From: Syngnathus acus
Taxonomy: Eukaryota; Chordata; Actinopteri; Syngnathiformes; Syngnathidae
Direction of reading: 5' to 3'
NCBI RefSeq assembly: GCF_901709675.1
Contig: NC_051102.1
Location: 10,921,412 to 10,985,411 of the forward strand
DNA length: 64,000 bases
Part shown: piece after piece, positions 35,841-47,171 of the stretch
Position numbering within the stretch: position 1 is the stretch's first letter
Layout: each line of letters begins with the position of its first letter
Notes under the pieces: model-generated
The model's input: the letters and a program-made list of their open reading frames with translations, nothing else
Database searches by the model: none
Told to the model about the DNA's origin: nothing
Made by a program: the position numbers and the translations under genes

Positions 35841-38800
35841 ATGGGCACGAGAGCGAGTCGCCTCCAGGAAGACCCGGTGCCTTCCACTCTGGGGAAGGAC
35901 GGCACCACCAAGCGGGATTCGTACCGGCGGCCCCGCTGTGCCAGGCCTACCAGCCTCATGGTGGACTTCTCGGGCAGCTTTGAGGACACCGAAGTCAACC
36001 GGAGCCGCTCGGAGGAAGGCAGCGACTCCGACCTGGGCCAGCATGGCGCGAGCGCCGACGGCAGCCCTGCCGACCATCACGGAATCCCGGCTAGCATGAG
36101 CCAGGCGTCCCCGGCGGATGACAACCACAGCGAAGGCAAGACGGAGGAGGACGGCAACACAAGCCCACAGGCTCCCGCCAACGTGGAGCACCAGCCCGGA
36201 GACGAAACAGGCCACACGCCCCACCGCACGTTCTCCGAGCGGCTGCCCGGAAACCGACACGCCGGGGGCCGCAGCGTCGGAGCCAGGTCTGCCCGCGTTC
36301 GGGGCACCCACCAGCGGCCGGTGTCTGAGGCTTGGATCGGCCTGTACCGCGTCAACAACCGCCATGGCAGTAAGTCGAGACGTCGTGACCCATTCAGCAT
36401 TCCCATGTCATGTTCAACTCAATCAAATCTCAAGTCCCTGCCGTACGTAACTGTTGGGTAAACTGACAGCTTGCATTGGTTTTGAAGACAAGTCGACTCG
36501 ATCTTTACGCCTTAATATCTATTGCAACTCCAAGTCGTAAAAAGTGACAGGGTTGCCCTTTAGAAAATGTTTTATTTCATATCCAAGCTCAGCGGACATG
36601 TATGTACTCTATACAAGCGCATTTGTTTTCTTTTCGGCGACGCCAAAGCACGTTCAAAGCCGTAAATCAGTGATCCCTTCAATGGCGCTCGGCAAAATCA
36701 ACGACGACAACAACGCACAAACTCTAGCAACTCAATCACGATGGGGGTGATTATAAATCCACAGAACACCGCCCGCCAAATGAGTTTTACATCATCAGTC
36801 AACCAACTGAGAGTCAGTGTAGACTCTCACATATTGATTTGATATAGGAGTGCGTGTTAAATCAAGTGAATCATGAAACTACAGGACACAAATCTGTCTG
36901 TATTTGTCACTCGACGGTGGTAACATTGCTCCCAAGAGGAAGCTTGTAATGGTTTCAAACCGCCTGGGTTCCCACCACATTTCCGAGGTTGGTGCTCATT
37001 CACGGTTCAGAGGGGAAATAGCAAAACAGTCGAAAGTTTCAACAGCTCATGAACTATCAAGGAGATGAACCATAAATCGTACAGGGAGGGGGCAGAGTAT
37101 AGCTTGACACAGGCATGAGATCTGCTTACTCACAAAAAAATGTGTGAATGACAAAATGATTACATTTGAGAAGGCAAGCCACTTTCAATTAGGTTTGTCA
37201 AGCGGGAATAAAACTTGTGCATAATGTCCATCAGCATGTGGAACCAAAACCGATTTGAAGAACTTGACATTCTTGTGCAGATCATCTCTTTTCTCATGCT
37301 TCTATGATGAGGGCAGTCATCTGGGCCTGTATTGTGTAAACTGAGCCGCTGACGCAAGACTTGATGGAATGACATGCAAGACCCACCACCTTCCTTGTAA
37401 GTGCGGAGGGAGGCCTGCCTGGCAGCTGAAAATGAAAGGCCTAGTTTCACTTTCAACAGAGCCATGTGGCAAAACACCACTGTGTATGTTTCAGCTTTTC
37501 CCATGCAGGCCCTCCAGCCAATTGAGCTGGGAAATGAATGGGGTCAGGAAATAAGTAAATGCTGGCTTTGGAGAAAGTAGGCCGGCCGGCCGGGAAGGAA
37601 GGAAGGCACGCACGCACGCACGCACGCACGCTTTGGACCATCTGCGTTGTCCACGGATCCTCATGCTCAGAAGAATGGAACTTTGCATGGAACATTATAT
37701 TTTACAGTCTTTAATCCCAGCTCGCTGACATTGCGTCCACATACCCCATGGATGGAAAAAACGATGCACTTTGTTACTGTGCAGTCAGATGTTTGGAAGA
37801 CGTCAGTGTCTAGAGGGACATCTAAAATAGTTGCCTGACACCCAGAACAGGGTGGAGAAGTGTCGGTTGTTAGCGTCACACCCCTGTCCTGCCTTTCTCA
37901 CATTCCCACTGCAAACAGGCAACGTCTCGCCTCCTTTACATTTCAAAACGCTTTAGCCTTGTGTCCTAGCTAAAACTGACAGCAAGTTTCCAACAGATCT
38001 GCCTTTTTCTGTATGCCCACAGGATGTTTCCGTTGCCGTTTGCGCCTGTACACAGCAACGCAACGTCGCGCAAATATGATACCCGAGTCCTGGGACTTCC
38101 TAGACAAATGAAAATAACAGGACAGCGAATCAAAACGATAGGAGGTGCTTATTTGTGCAAAGATGCAAATGCAGCAGAATGAAAATGCAAAACGCTGGAA
38201 TAGCACATTTTGTGTTTCCATCCTTTTCTACTTGACCAAAAACATCATGTTCAAGAATCAAAGTTCAGGGATGAATGGGCATGGACTAGTTTTGAGTAGT
38301 CGAGTTTTGGGAGTCAGCGGTGAAATAGTATTTGCTTTCCATGCAACGAGATGGGAAAAGACAGTGCAGGCCGGCCAGGTGTTAAAGTTCACACAATTGT
38401 CTCAACTTTCCGACATTCTCTTGCACACAGACGCTGGCCGGCCGGCCGTCCTGCCTCGGTTACATCCGAAGACTCTTTCACACGCAGGCAGACCTGCGAA
38501 ATGTTAACGCAATATAATAGTGATGAATCAGAGTTCCTAATATTTCAATGCAATTAGGATGTTCACTACCGCAGAAGAATAACACTCAACTATTGAGTGC
38601 TCGCAGATACTTTGAAGGCACAAATTTGATGAAACCAACAGGAGATGAAAGGAGGTTTTTAAAAATCAAAAAATGAAATACGTACCAGACCATTCATTTG
38701 CTGATCGATTTGTTGTCGATTGATCGTTTAATTTTGACACCTCTAATACAGATCAGCAACATGGATTTTTTTTTTTTTTCCTTCAGTGTCTTTTAGCAAC

Positions 38801-40365
38801 AATTTTGACTTCCAAATCCATTGGTGTGGGTGTGTGTGTGTGCGCAGATATCCGCTGTCCTTTCTGCTCCAAGCCGTTCCCGGGCGGTCGCATCGAGGAT
38901 CACCTACTGAGCTGCCTCACGTCCCCGCCGCTTCCCTACAACGGTAAGAAGTCTGCGTGTGTTATTGAAAGCCATTTTGCCAAATGAAAATCGTTGGTGA
39001 CAACAAGTGTGTTGTGTGTGTGTGTGCGCCTCCAGCGGACGTGCTGAGCAAAGACAGCGGCGAGTGCTCCATCTGTCTGGAGGATCTGGTGCAAGGCGAG
39101 ACCATTGCCAGGCTGGCGTGTCTCTGCGTCTACCACAAGAGGTAACCAATAACCTCTTGACTCCATGCAGACGCACGCACAAAAACACACTTTTGTTTGT
39201 TGGGAGAGGTCAACAATAAGTAGCGACAGACAGTGCCCACTTTGGCTTCTTTGATGGTACTGCTAGTTTCTAACCATTGGACAAAGCTACAACATGAAAG
39301 GCTTCTTCAACGTGATTCCAATCTGAACATTGGGATTTCTCGTTTGTTTTTTATTGCCAGTTTGCATGTTCATTGGAGTCGCCACCAATTGGTGCACAGG
39401 CCGAATATCTTAATGTGTGACCTTTTTGTCATACCTTAAAAAGAACACTGACCACATAAGAGTTAGTTTCTAATTGTTTTTTTCCCCCCTTTTCTGAAAG
39501 CACATAGTGGTTTTTCTACCTTATCAGTGTGGCCTTTAAGACTTTTACACAGATTGTGAAAGCATACTTTTTATCGGAACTTTGTGAGGTTTTAGCTTCC
39601 CTGTTATTGGAGCACAGGAAATGTTCATGCGGTTAGGCAATGCACATGTGCACATCAGGCATGGTTACATCACATCAGTGTGCATGCATGCGGGCGTGCG
39701 GAGGCAGCTGTGAGGTTTCACGTCTTGTAAGTTCCTACTTTGACAAAGCATGTTAAGAGGTGTGGCTCTTTTTTTTTTTTAGCTTCTTCCTCTGAAATGC
39801 AAATAAAACCCAGCAGGCAGGCGGTTGTCATTTGGAACCGAGCCACGGCATCTCCGTCAGTCTCATTTACCTTGAGTGTGTTTTAACAATTTCATATACG
39901 CCAACTCGCGATCTTTCACTCGTTGACTAATCCACTCGTGATCCAAATCATAAGAAATCACTGATATTCTCATTGTACGACTAACTGTCAATCTCCGTGT
40001 GTCTTTCCAGTAACTCACTCGCTCTTTCACCTACACGTTGTCACTTGATCTTAAATTCACTCATCTAGAAAGGCCCTTTCACTTTGACTTGCTGTGAACG
40101 TCCTTTCAGTTGAAGTGGTGCGTGCGTCTATGAATATGTTGAACTGGGATGACACAATACTTTTACTATAGTCTGATCTGACTATTTGTTCATAGCAGAG
40201 CACCATTTAGTGTGGTCAATGTTCTGCAAACGAGTGCTTCCAATGAAGCCCGATTGAAATGTGAGAATCACAATACGTATGAGTAACCGAGTCCTATGTG
40301 GCCGCAGCTGCATCGACGCTTGGGCTAAGGTGAAGCCCTGCTGCCCAGAGCATCCATCAGATTGA
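35841..40365 (+). CDS. ZNRF-type E3 ubiquitin ligase (zinc finger plus RING, N-myristoylated)
   Basis: Four exons, 35841-36369, 38848-38943, 39036-39141 and 40308-40365, join in frame to 262 residues. The N-terminus MGTRASRL fits the N-myristoylation signal (Gly2, Ser6). About 175 low-complexity, Ser/Pro/charged residues follow, then the ZNRF zinc finger (IRCPFCSKPFPGGRIEDH, SCLTSPPLPYN). Next comes DVLSKDSGECSICLEDL and the RING (ARLACLCVYHKSCIDAW, ending CCPEHPSD). The end and the zinc finger/RING spacing match ZNRF1 and ZNRF2, membrane-anchored ligases acting on endosomes, lysosomes and the plasma membrane. The N-terminal half differs from the mammalian forms I know, so the paralog is left open. 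The start is supported by the myristoylation signal and GC-rich 5' context. Confidence 0.9.
36370..38847 (+). other. Intron 1 of the ZNRF gene; no other gene seen
   Basis: A 2.5-kb intron with simple repeats (a GGAA then CGCA run at about 37593-37630, and GGCCGGCCGGCC stretches near 37580 and 38430) and no credible exon in either direction. Short open frames lack splice support. Confidence 0.6.
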
Positions 40366-42570
40366 CTCCCAGGTCACATGACTTCCCCCGCCATGACTCA
40401 GGTAGGCCCGATGATTTGAAACGTGCCAGCGGGAAGTCGACGAGTGTCGACATTGGATTTGTCATTTAGTATTTCACTTTATTTACTCGTTTTGTAATGC
40501 CTCGTGTTCACGAAAAAAGAGCTCATGTTTCCTCGCTGTGCACCATCATCCTTACTTGTTTGGTCCTCACAGGAGACCTCCATGTCAACATTCTCTCCTT
40601 ATGAAAACTGAAACATACTCACCAAGCCACCAAGAAGCTCCGGGCGGCGCGGACCTCTTCCTGTTCCTCTTGTAGGTCCGGACCATTTCGCAACAAACTG
40701 TAAACAAAACAAAACAAAAAACCATGGCTGCTTTTGGATTTAACCCCTCGCTCGCCAGGTTGGCATCAGATGATGTCATCTCTGGCCGGGATGAGGAATT
40801 TCAGTCACCACCTGTGTATTATTTTTTAGTAAAAGTAAAAGTGGGGGCGCTCGTTACCTGGTGTTTAGTGTTAACATTACAAGGGGGGTAGTTGCTTGCT
40901 TGCTTGGTTGGTTGGTTGGTTTGTGCTCGGTTTAGCGCTGGTGTTTGCACCTATTTGAGCACTTTTTGTCCTTTGAGGATTTCTTTCCCCCTTTGTGTCT
41001 TGCTTTCTTGATTCCGTTGCTTTCGAGTGCTTGGATGGACCGTGAGTGAGTGAGTGAGTGTCTAATGTGAATTACCCAGACTTCCATCGTGTTAAATGTG
41101 GCAACGGTACTGCTTTTTGATTCTGAAAAGATTTCCCCCCCCATGTTTTCTGGAGTCGGCAGGCTTTTTATCACCGTTTCAACGGCGGATGCATCGGCCT
41201 TAAAGGCGCTAGCTACCTTTTTATAATGGCAAGTACGTATTATCCAGTATGATATCATCATGACCATGATTATAGCTCAATGTATGACTTTCTTTTCAAG
41301 CCTCCTTGTGTTTGCTGCCTTTGCCCGCGGGGTCAGGGTTTATTTGGGGAACGGAACGGAAATGAAAAAATGATGAATGATGGCTTCAGAAAGTTTTTTT
41401 ATGATCATCCCCTCTGGTATGGAAACCCGTTTGAGCATTTATTCCGTATCTTTCATCTAACTTGCGGTCCTGGTACTAGTACACTCGACTGCTAGTGCCT
41501 CATTTGATCAAGGATGCTCTTTCCCCTCACTAGTAAGACGCACTCCTAACATATTGACACCGCTAGTACAACTTACTAGTGCACAATACCGGTAAACATG
41601 CACACAGCTTTTCAAAAAGCTGCAGGCTTTTTTTTTTTATTCAATATCCTTGATGGCCCTGTACTAGTAAGCTCTTTGTCTTCATCAGTAAGACTGTGCA
41701 GTTAAATTGAGGCCATCTAGTAAAAGTCGATAAAGCCATTTGAGCATTTTGTCAATATCGGCCAAAAGTCAATGCACTAGTACGCTTTCTGTCCTCACTG
41801 TTTTCAAGCAGTTTATTCAATATCTTTTTTGTCCTCAATAATAATAAAATGATAAAAATTCACGTCAACAAATCCGAGTTGTATTAGTGAGGGTGAAGAG
41901 CATTTGGATAATCAGGATATGGACGAAATGCCCAAAACGACTTTTCATACTCGGGTCCCAGCTGAGGTGCTACAACTCGTCCTGCCACTAGGGGACAGCC
42001 CTGTGCATGTTTCCAACGATAAGAATGCCAAATTCTTGTGAGCGAGCGTGCGTGTGCGCGTGTTGGGAGGCTCATTCGACGTTACATTTGTTGTGGTGAT
42101 AATTTATGATGTGTACTCTTGAGGTGTTTGCGTGTATGTTTTCAAAAAGTGGGCGGGCACTTTCCCAAGCCCACTCAATTAATTCCCTCTCAAACCGTGT
42201 GGTGCAATACCTCAAATTTATACCAATGCTAATTATAAAAGCTTGCTCTGTGCGTGGAGGGAGGGAGAACTCGACAAAAGATGGGATTTTGTATAAATAG
42301 ACCCCCAGATCTACAGACACCAGAGCTTTCATCACAGCATATATGGACAATCTTTAAAAAACACACAAGTACGCATGCGCGGCACGCGTGCGTACACACA
42401 CACACACACAGCAGAGGCATCATATTATTTATTGAATTGTAAATATGTAATGCAGTGGAAAAAAACGGCTGGTCTTTGTCTGTTGGATATACTGTTTCTA
42501 AAGCTCCAATCTTTTGTATGTCTCAGAAATGGTTTTTATATGTATTTTTTACAATAAATGTGTGAAGAGG
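40366..42570 (+). other. Probable long 3' UTR of the ZNRF gene
   Basis: About 2.2 kb of non-coding sequence follows the stop codon and ends with a consensus AATAAA at 42553-42558. A possible donor (CTCAGGTAGG) near 40401 suggests an alternative 3' UTR intron. TGAG and GTTG short tandem repeats occur near 41043 and 40905. No coding potential was recognised here or up to the bestrophin start at 43223. Confidence 0.5.
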
Positions 42571-43222
42571 AGTGTTTGTCTCTTGCATTTACATTTCACC
42601 TTCACTTTTGTGATGCACGATAATAGAAAAGAATACCATTTGTCACAGGAAAAGGAGATGTCATAAAAGCAAAGTGAGGCAGATTTACAGCAGAAGAGAG
42701 AAGTGAAGCTGTGTGAAAACCAAACAAATGAGCAGAGAACTAATGACAAGGTGATGAGTGGGACAGACATGTGACCTAGCATTCATAGCTGTTTCCACTG
42801 TTCTTATCTCTCTCATTCCAAAACACATCCAACATGTCATAAATGCTTCATTTCAAATGACTAAAGTATTTTTAGGTGCTCTACGATAGCTCTTTTGCAC
42901 TAACTTTGCTCAAACAACAAATGAATGACGTGCAATGACTTTTGCACACTACTATAAATGGCCAGTCTAAAAGTTGAGAAAAAAAACCATCACTTTTTAT
43001 GAACTTGGTGTCAGGGTGATAAGATTGATTTGTGAGCAAATTGTCTTTGGCGCGGTGTTCCCAGCTCATCAATTCAAAATAAAGGCGTGTTGAGGGCACA
43101 CAGGGGAGGCTTTAAATTGGGAGCCAAGTGCCTTTTTTTCTTCAGCTTCCTCATCTCTTTGGCAGGTCAAGGTGTGTTGTAAAATCTTCAATGTTTGCTA
43201 GCTACCTCCGGGTCTTACAGGC

Positions 43223-45540
43223 ATGACTGTGTCCTATACGCTTGAGGTGGCCAATGTGAGATTTGGCGGATTCTCCAAGCTCTTGTTCAGGTGGAAGGGC
43301 AGCATCTACAAGCTGCTCTACAAGGAGTTTCTCCTCTTCTGCGGAGTCTACCTATTTTTCAGTGTGCTCTACAGGTGGGTCCTATCCTCAGATTATTGCT
43401 AACGTGACAAGAGAATCATATTAGAATATACACTACCGTTCAAAAGTTTGGGGTCACAAAATTGTTTGGGTGACCCCAAACTTTTGAACGGTAGTGTATA
43501 TATTTATTTAGATAATTATTTATAGATTATATATATAATCTTGTGTAAAAAATCTTATATATGTATACTTATATTCATAGATTATATATAATCTTATACA
43601 AATATAAGATATAATTTATAATATTTAATTCATAATATTTTATTATAATATTTACACTACCGTTCAAAAGTTTGGGGTCACCCAAACAATTTTGTGACCC
43701 CAAACTTTTGAACGGTAGTGTATATTGGCAGTATTGAGGTCATAGTATCATAGCGTGATTTTGTTGTTATAGTCACACAAGTGTCATCACATTGTATCAT
43801 ATCATACATAGAGTGATACTATTGGTTGATTGTAATGTGTTCCAATTGATCATTATTGATATGTGACTGTTTTGAACACGTAGATTAATGCTCACACCCA
43901 AGCAGCAGGATGTGTTTGAGCGTATCGCCCTTTACTGTGACCAGTTCACCAACACCAACTTTATCCCGGTTCTCTTTGTGCTCGGTAGGTATTGTGCAAG
44001 GAATTGGATCATTTATGTTAAAAATGGATCAGGTATCAGGTATCGGCGTGTTCAATGTCTATACCTTTGGCATGGACAGGCTTCTACGTAACGTTGGCGT
44101 TCAATCGTTGGTGGGGTCAATACACCAGCTTCCCGCTGCCCGACAACCTGATGATGGTGGTCTCCGGGAACGTCCACGGAGCCGACGAGAGGGGCCGCAT
44201 GTTGCGGCGCACTCTCATGCGATATGCCAACCTGGCGTCAGTACTGATCCTGCGCTCTGTCAGCACCAGAGTGCGCAAGCGCTTCCCCACGCTGGAGCAC
44301 GTGGTGGAGGCCGGTAGGTAACATCCATCTATCAACTGGGATCGATCTGGAAGAAAGAAAAACAAAACCAAATGTGAATATTTGTTTTCAGGCTTTATGA
44401 CATCACACGAGCTGAAGATTTTGGAGTCGCTGCATTCGGACTTCAACAAGTATTGGATGCCGCTCACCTGGTTCGCCAATCTAGCATCCAGAGCGAGAGA
44501 GGAGACCCGCGTGAGGGACGACATTGCTTTGAGACTCCTCATGGATGTGACTAACTTTGCCTTCACATCATTGACCAACTTTGGGAACATTGCTCTACAG
44601 TTTGACTGTCCTTCCAGGAGCTGAATAACTACAGGGCCAAATGCAGTCTCTTGTTCCATTATGACTGGATCAGCATCCCTCTGGTCTACACTCAGGTACC
44701 TGAGTCAGCCACACCTCCTCCTTCCATCGCCTTCTATTTGCTCAACCGTCTCATGAACACAGGTGGTGACGTTGGCCGTTTACTCCTTCTTCGCTTTGTG
44801 CGTCGTCGGCCGTCAGTTCCTGAGCCCGGAAAAAGGCTACAAGGACCACAAGCTGGACCTGTACGTGCCCGTCTTCACGCTGCTGCAGTTCTTCTTCTAT
44901 GCCGGATGGCTCAAAGTGGGAGAGCTGATCATCAACCCGTTTGGAGAGGATGACGACGACTTTGAGACCAACCAGCTGATTGACAGAAACATTCAGGTGC
45001 TCGCTCGGTTGTTTTTTCCCACCTTACAGTACTGATATTGTGATTGTTGTCAAGGTGTCAATGCTGGCTGTGGATGACATGTACCAGAACCTTGCACCCC
45101 TGGAGAAAGACAAGCACTGGGCCCAACAACATTTTTCCATCCCTTACACTGTGTCCACTGCAGCAGATGGCCTCAGACCAGCTTTCAAAGGCTCCACCTT
45201 TGATATGAGGTCCGTCTTCGTCAGACCGTCATTATCGCTAGCGTTGGTCAAGTATCACATTCTCTGTCCCAATCCGTAGCTAATACAATCTTGGCCAAAT
45301 CAGTACTGTATCGTGTCATTTATCAACATTTGCAGGATGAGCTTGGAGGATCTCGAGCTGGAACGACCTACTGATACGTTCCCTCTGCAAGGCTCCTCAC
45401 TGGACAATCGCAAAGACGGCCTCCTGAAGGGCTGCAGCCTCCCGTCGCTACTCAATGTGCCGACACATCAGTTTATGGAGGACGTCAACGAGGATGAGAT
45501 CCCGCTTGCGGAAGAAATGATCAAAGTCGAAACTAACTAG
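43223..45540 (+). CDS. best4: Bestrophin calcium-activated anion channel (probably BEST4)
   Basis: Eight exons, 43223-43374, 43884-43984, 44080-44313, 44392-44546, 44618-44695, 44763-44996, 45055-45209 and 45336-45540, join in frame to 437 residues. The start [20 protein letters not shown] is the family N-terminus. The channel neck [12 protein letters not shown] keeps the three hydrophobic gate residues (I, F, F). [15 protein letters not shown] and [16 protein letters not shown] follow. The calcium clasp [19 protein letters not shown] is intact. Bestrophins form pentameric chloride/bicarbonate channels in the plasma membrane. The C-tail after the channel domain is short, as in BEST4 and unlike the long tails of BEST1-3, and the nearby rps8 mirrors the human BEST4/RPS8 neighbourhood. 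The paralog call is inference from those two points. AATAAA lies at 45849-45854. Confidence 0.93.
43429..43722. mobile_element. Palindromic MITE-like element in bestrophin intron 1
   Basis: Two 70-bp imperfect palindromes (43429-43498 and 43653-43722) begin and end TACACTACCGTTCAAAAG and its complement, with a TA at each border. Their central loops are reverse complements of each other, so the two units are inverted. This end sequence is familiar as a common teleost Tc1/mariner-type terminal repeat. The AT-rich centre has no transposase frame. Confidence 0.7.
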
Positions 45541-46029
45541 GACATGATCTGTCTGGACAGCCTCCCTCAAAAAATGCTCAACATGGCTTCCACTTTGTTA
45601 ATATTTGATTCATTGTGCCAGCATGGTCACCTTTTGCTGTTCCCTCTTAAATTGAATCCAATTGGCACCAGTTTGGAGTGATACGCAATTGACAGGTTAA
45701 GATCAAGTAACTGCCGACAGGGGGCGCCGTAGTGAGTCAGCTAATATTTGCAGTAATGAAAGCAGAGTTCATCAAAACACATTTAATTGAATAACATTCA
45801 GATGAGACATCATAGTCACACGTTTCGATTTGAATACTCTAGCCTCCTAATAAAACTGTCCAAATGATGAATCTTAGTCACCTCTGGGGGAGGGAGGGAG
45901 AGAGGGAGGGAAGGAGGGAGGGAGGGACAGTCTTCGCTCATCATCATGAGTCCAAATCACTACAAAGGAGAAGCAAATATTTAAGCAAAGTGAAGCGCGC
46001 CTGACATTTGCATTTAAGGAGAATGGTAG

Positions 46030-46148
46030 CAATGTTCCAGGACTTTAGTCAGGTTCTATAAACTGGATTGTAAAGAAACCTGTGCCAGTCCTGATATTTT
46101 CTTCCCCAATATAAAGTCACAGCAGAGAGGGTTGTCCCTGGCATGGCA
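46030..46148 (-). ncRNA. H/ACA snoRNA candidate, copy 1
   Basis: The 3' half folds into a hairpin with lower stem CAGGACU/AGUCCUG, an open pocket, an inner stem AGGUU/AACCU and a loop containing AAUCCAG, followed by the ACA box (GGAACAUUG) three bases from the end. The 5' part holds a second, less certain hairpin (CAGGGA...UCUCUG). It sits in the last intron of the host transcript, about 70 nt from the acceptor. Its target site was not determined. Confidence 0.6.
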
Positions 46149-46320
46149 AAGCACATTTGGGGATTTACATGTGCAATTTAAAAGAAAAAGAAAGAAAGAA
46201 AGAATATACCTGAAAGGGAGCCACGGGCCATTATCAGCAGCTCAAACCACTGGAAAGAAAAACCAAACTAAATGTAGGCAGTGAAGCATGGCTGAAATTC
46301 ACATTCAAAGACATTGTTAG

Positions 46321-46445
46321 CAATGTTCCAGGGATTCAGTCAGGTTGTGGTAAACTGGATTTTACACAAACCTGTGCCTGAATCCTTGTGGTTTTTCTCC
46401 CAATACAAAGATTCCACAACAGAGAGGGTGGTCTCTGGCATGGCA
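46321..46445 (-). ncRNA. H/ACA snoRNA candidate, copy 2
   Basis: Paralog of the unit at 46030-46148. The lower stem GGAUUCAG/CUGAAUCC differs in sequence from copy 1 yet remains fully paired. The inner stem AGGUU/AACCU, the loop AUCCAG and the terminal GGAACAUUG with its ACA box are shared. The paired changes point to selection on RNA structure. It lies about 71 nt upstream of the intron 3' end. Confidence 0.62.
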
Positions 46446-46631
46446 GTATATGATTGGGCATTTTAAGGAAAAAAAAAAAAAAGAAGCAGTCCACACCTGC
46501 CATCACGCTTGACACATGGCCTTTCCTGCCCACAGCCAGTAAACTGCTGGATGTAGCACTGGAAACAAAAGAGGAGAGCGTTATATATCAAGTACTATGT
46601 CCACATACGATAACTTGCGACTGGAAATGGA

Positions 46632-46699
46632 TGTGCTCAGGGTTTTTAAGGTTCACCAGAGTTTAGTCTGTATAATGTGTCAAAAGACATCACGGCACA
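46632..46699 (-). ncRNA. Box C/D snoRNA candidate
   Basis: Terminal stem UGUGC/GCACA brackets a C box GUGAUGU and a D box CUGA, with a length near 68 nt. It lies about 73 nt upstream of the 3' splice site of its intron. The C box departs from RUGAUGA at the last base. I cannot name a known snoRNA. Confidence 0.5.
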
Positions 46700-46972
46700 C
46701 ATGAATGAAAAGTAGGCATGGGCCACTTTCACATTCAGACAGACTTTACTGGCCTCATGACAGATCATGTACATCTTACCTTTAGTTACCATGGAGAGTC
46801 ATTGCTATCACAACACGGCCATCAGCTGCAAAAGATTGTTGGGAAGAGAAACTCATTCAAAAACCAAACCACTTGCACTTTGTGTTTCACAGTGACAATA
46901 AAGGAATTCCGATCAGCTCAATCGGAATGTTTCTAATGTGGCTACATTTTGATGCCGCTACAATATGGCAGC

Positions 46973-47171
46973 ACATGTATAGCCCAGCACTAGGCCCGTT
47001 CAGGTGAGAGTCCAGGACGGGCCACTCTCGTCGGGCTACGCTCTGCAGCCGTTCAGCAACGGCAGGTTCTAGAACAGAACCTGCAGCGCCGATGACATAT
47101 GCAGAGACTTCCTCTTCCAGCACTGTAACACTGAGCCAGACATGTCGCCTGGGCAGCTGACTTAGTGCTGG
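46973..47171 (-). ncRNA. Large structured RNA candidate with H/ACA hallmarks (about 200 nt)
   Basis: Read on the minus strand, the first hairpin closes with CCAGCACU/AGUGCUGG and is followed by AGAGGA (fits H box ANANNA). A second hairpin is closed by CUCUGCA/UGCAGAG and contains GCAGGUUCU/AGAACCUGC. A third is closed by UAGCCC/GGGCUA around GGCCCGU/ACGGGCC, followed by AUACAUGU with ACA three bases from the end. The size and extra hairpin recall the U17/E1 class, but I see no convincing sequence match. An alternative long-range stem pairs CCAGCACUA with UAGUGCUGG. Confidence 0.45.

Noticed and set aside
35835-36365. A 176-codon minus-strand open frame
   Set aside because: Antisense shadow of the first ZNRF exon, which has the myristoylation start and in-frame joins to the zinc finger and RING exons.
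46973-47171. Telomerase RNA, prompted by tep1 in the same window
   Set aside because: No template-like repeat complement to TTAGGG was seen, and the position within an intron of a spliced transcript fits a snoRNA better.
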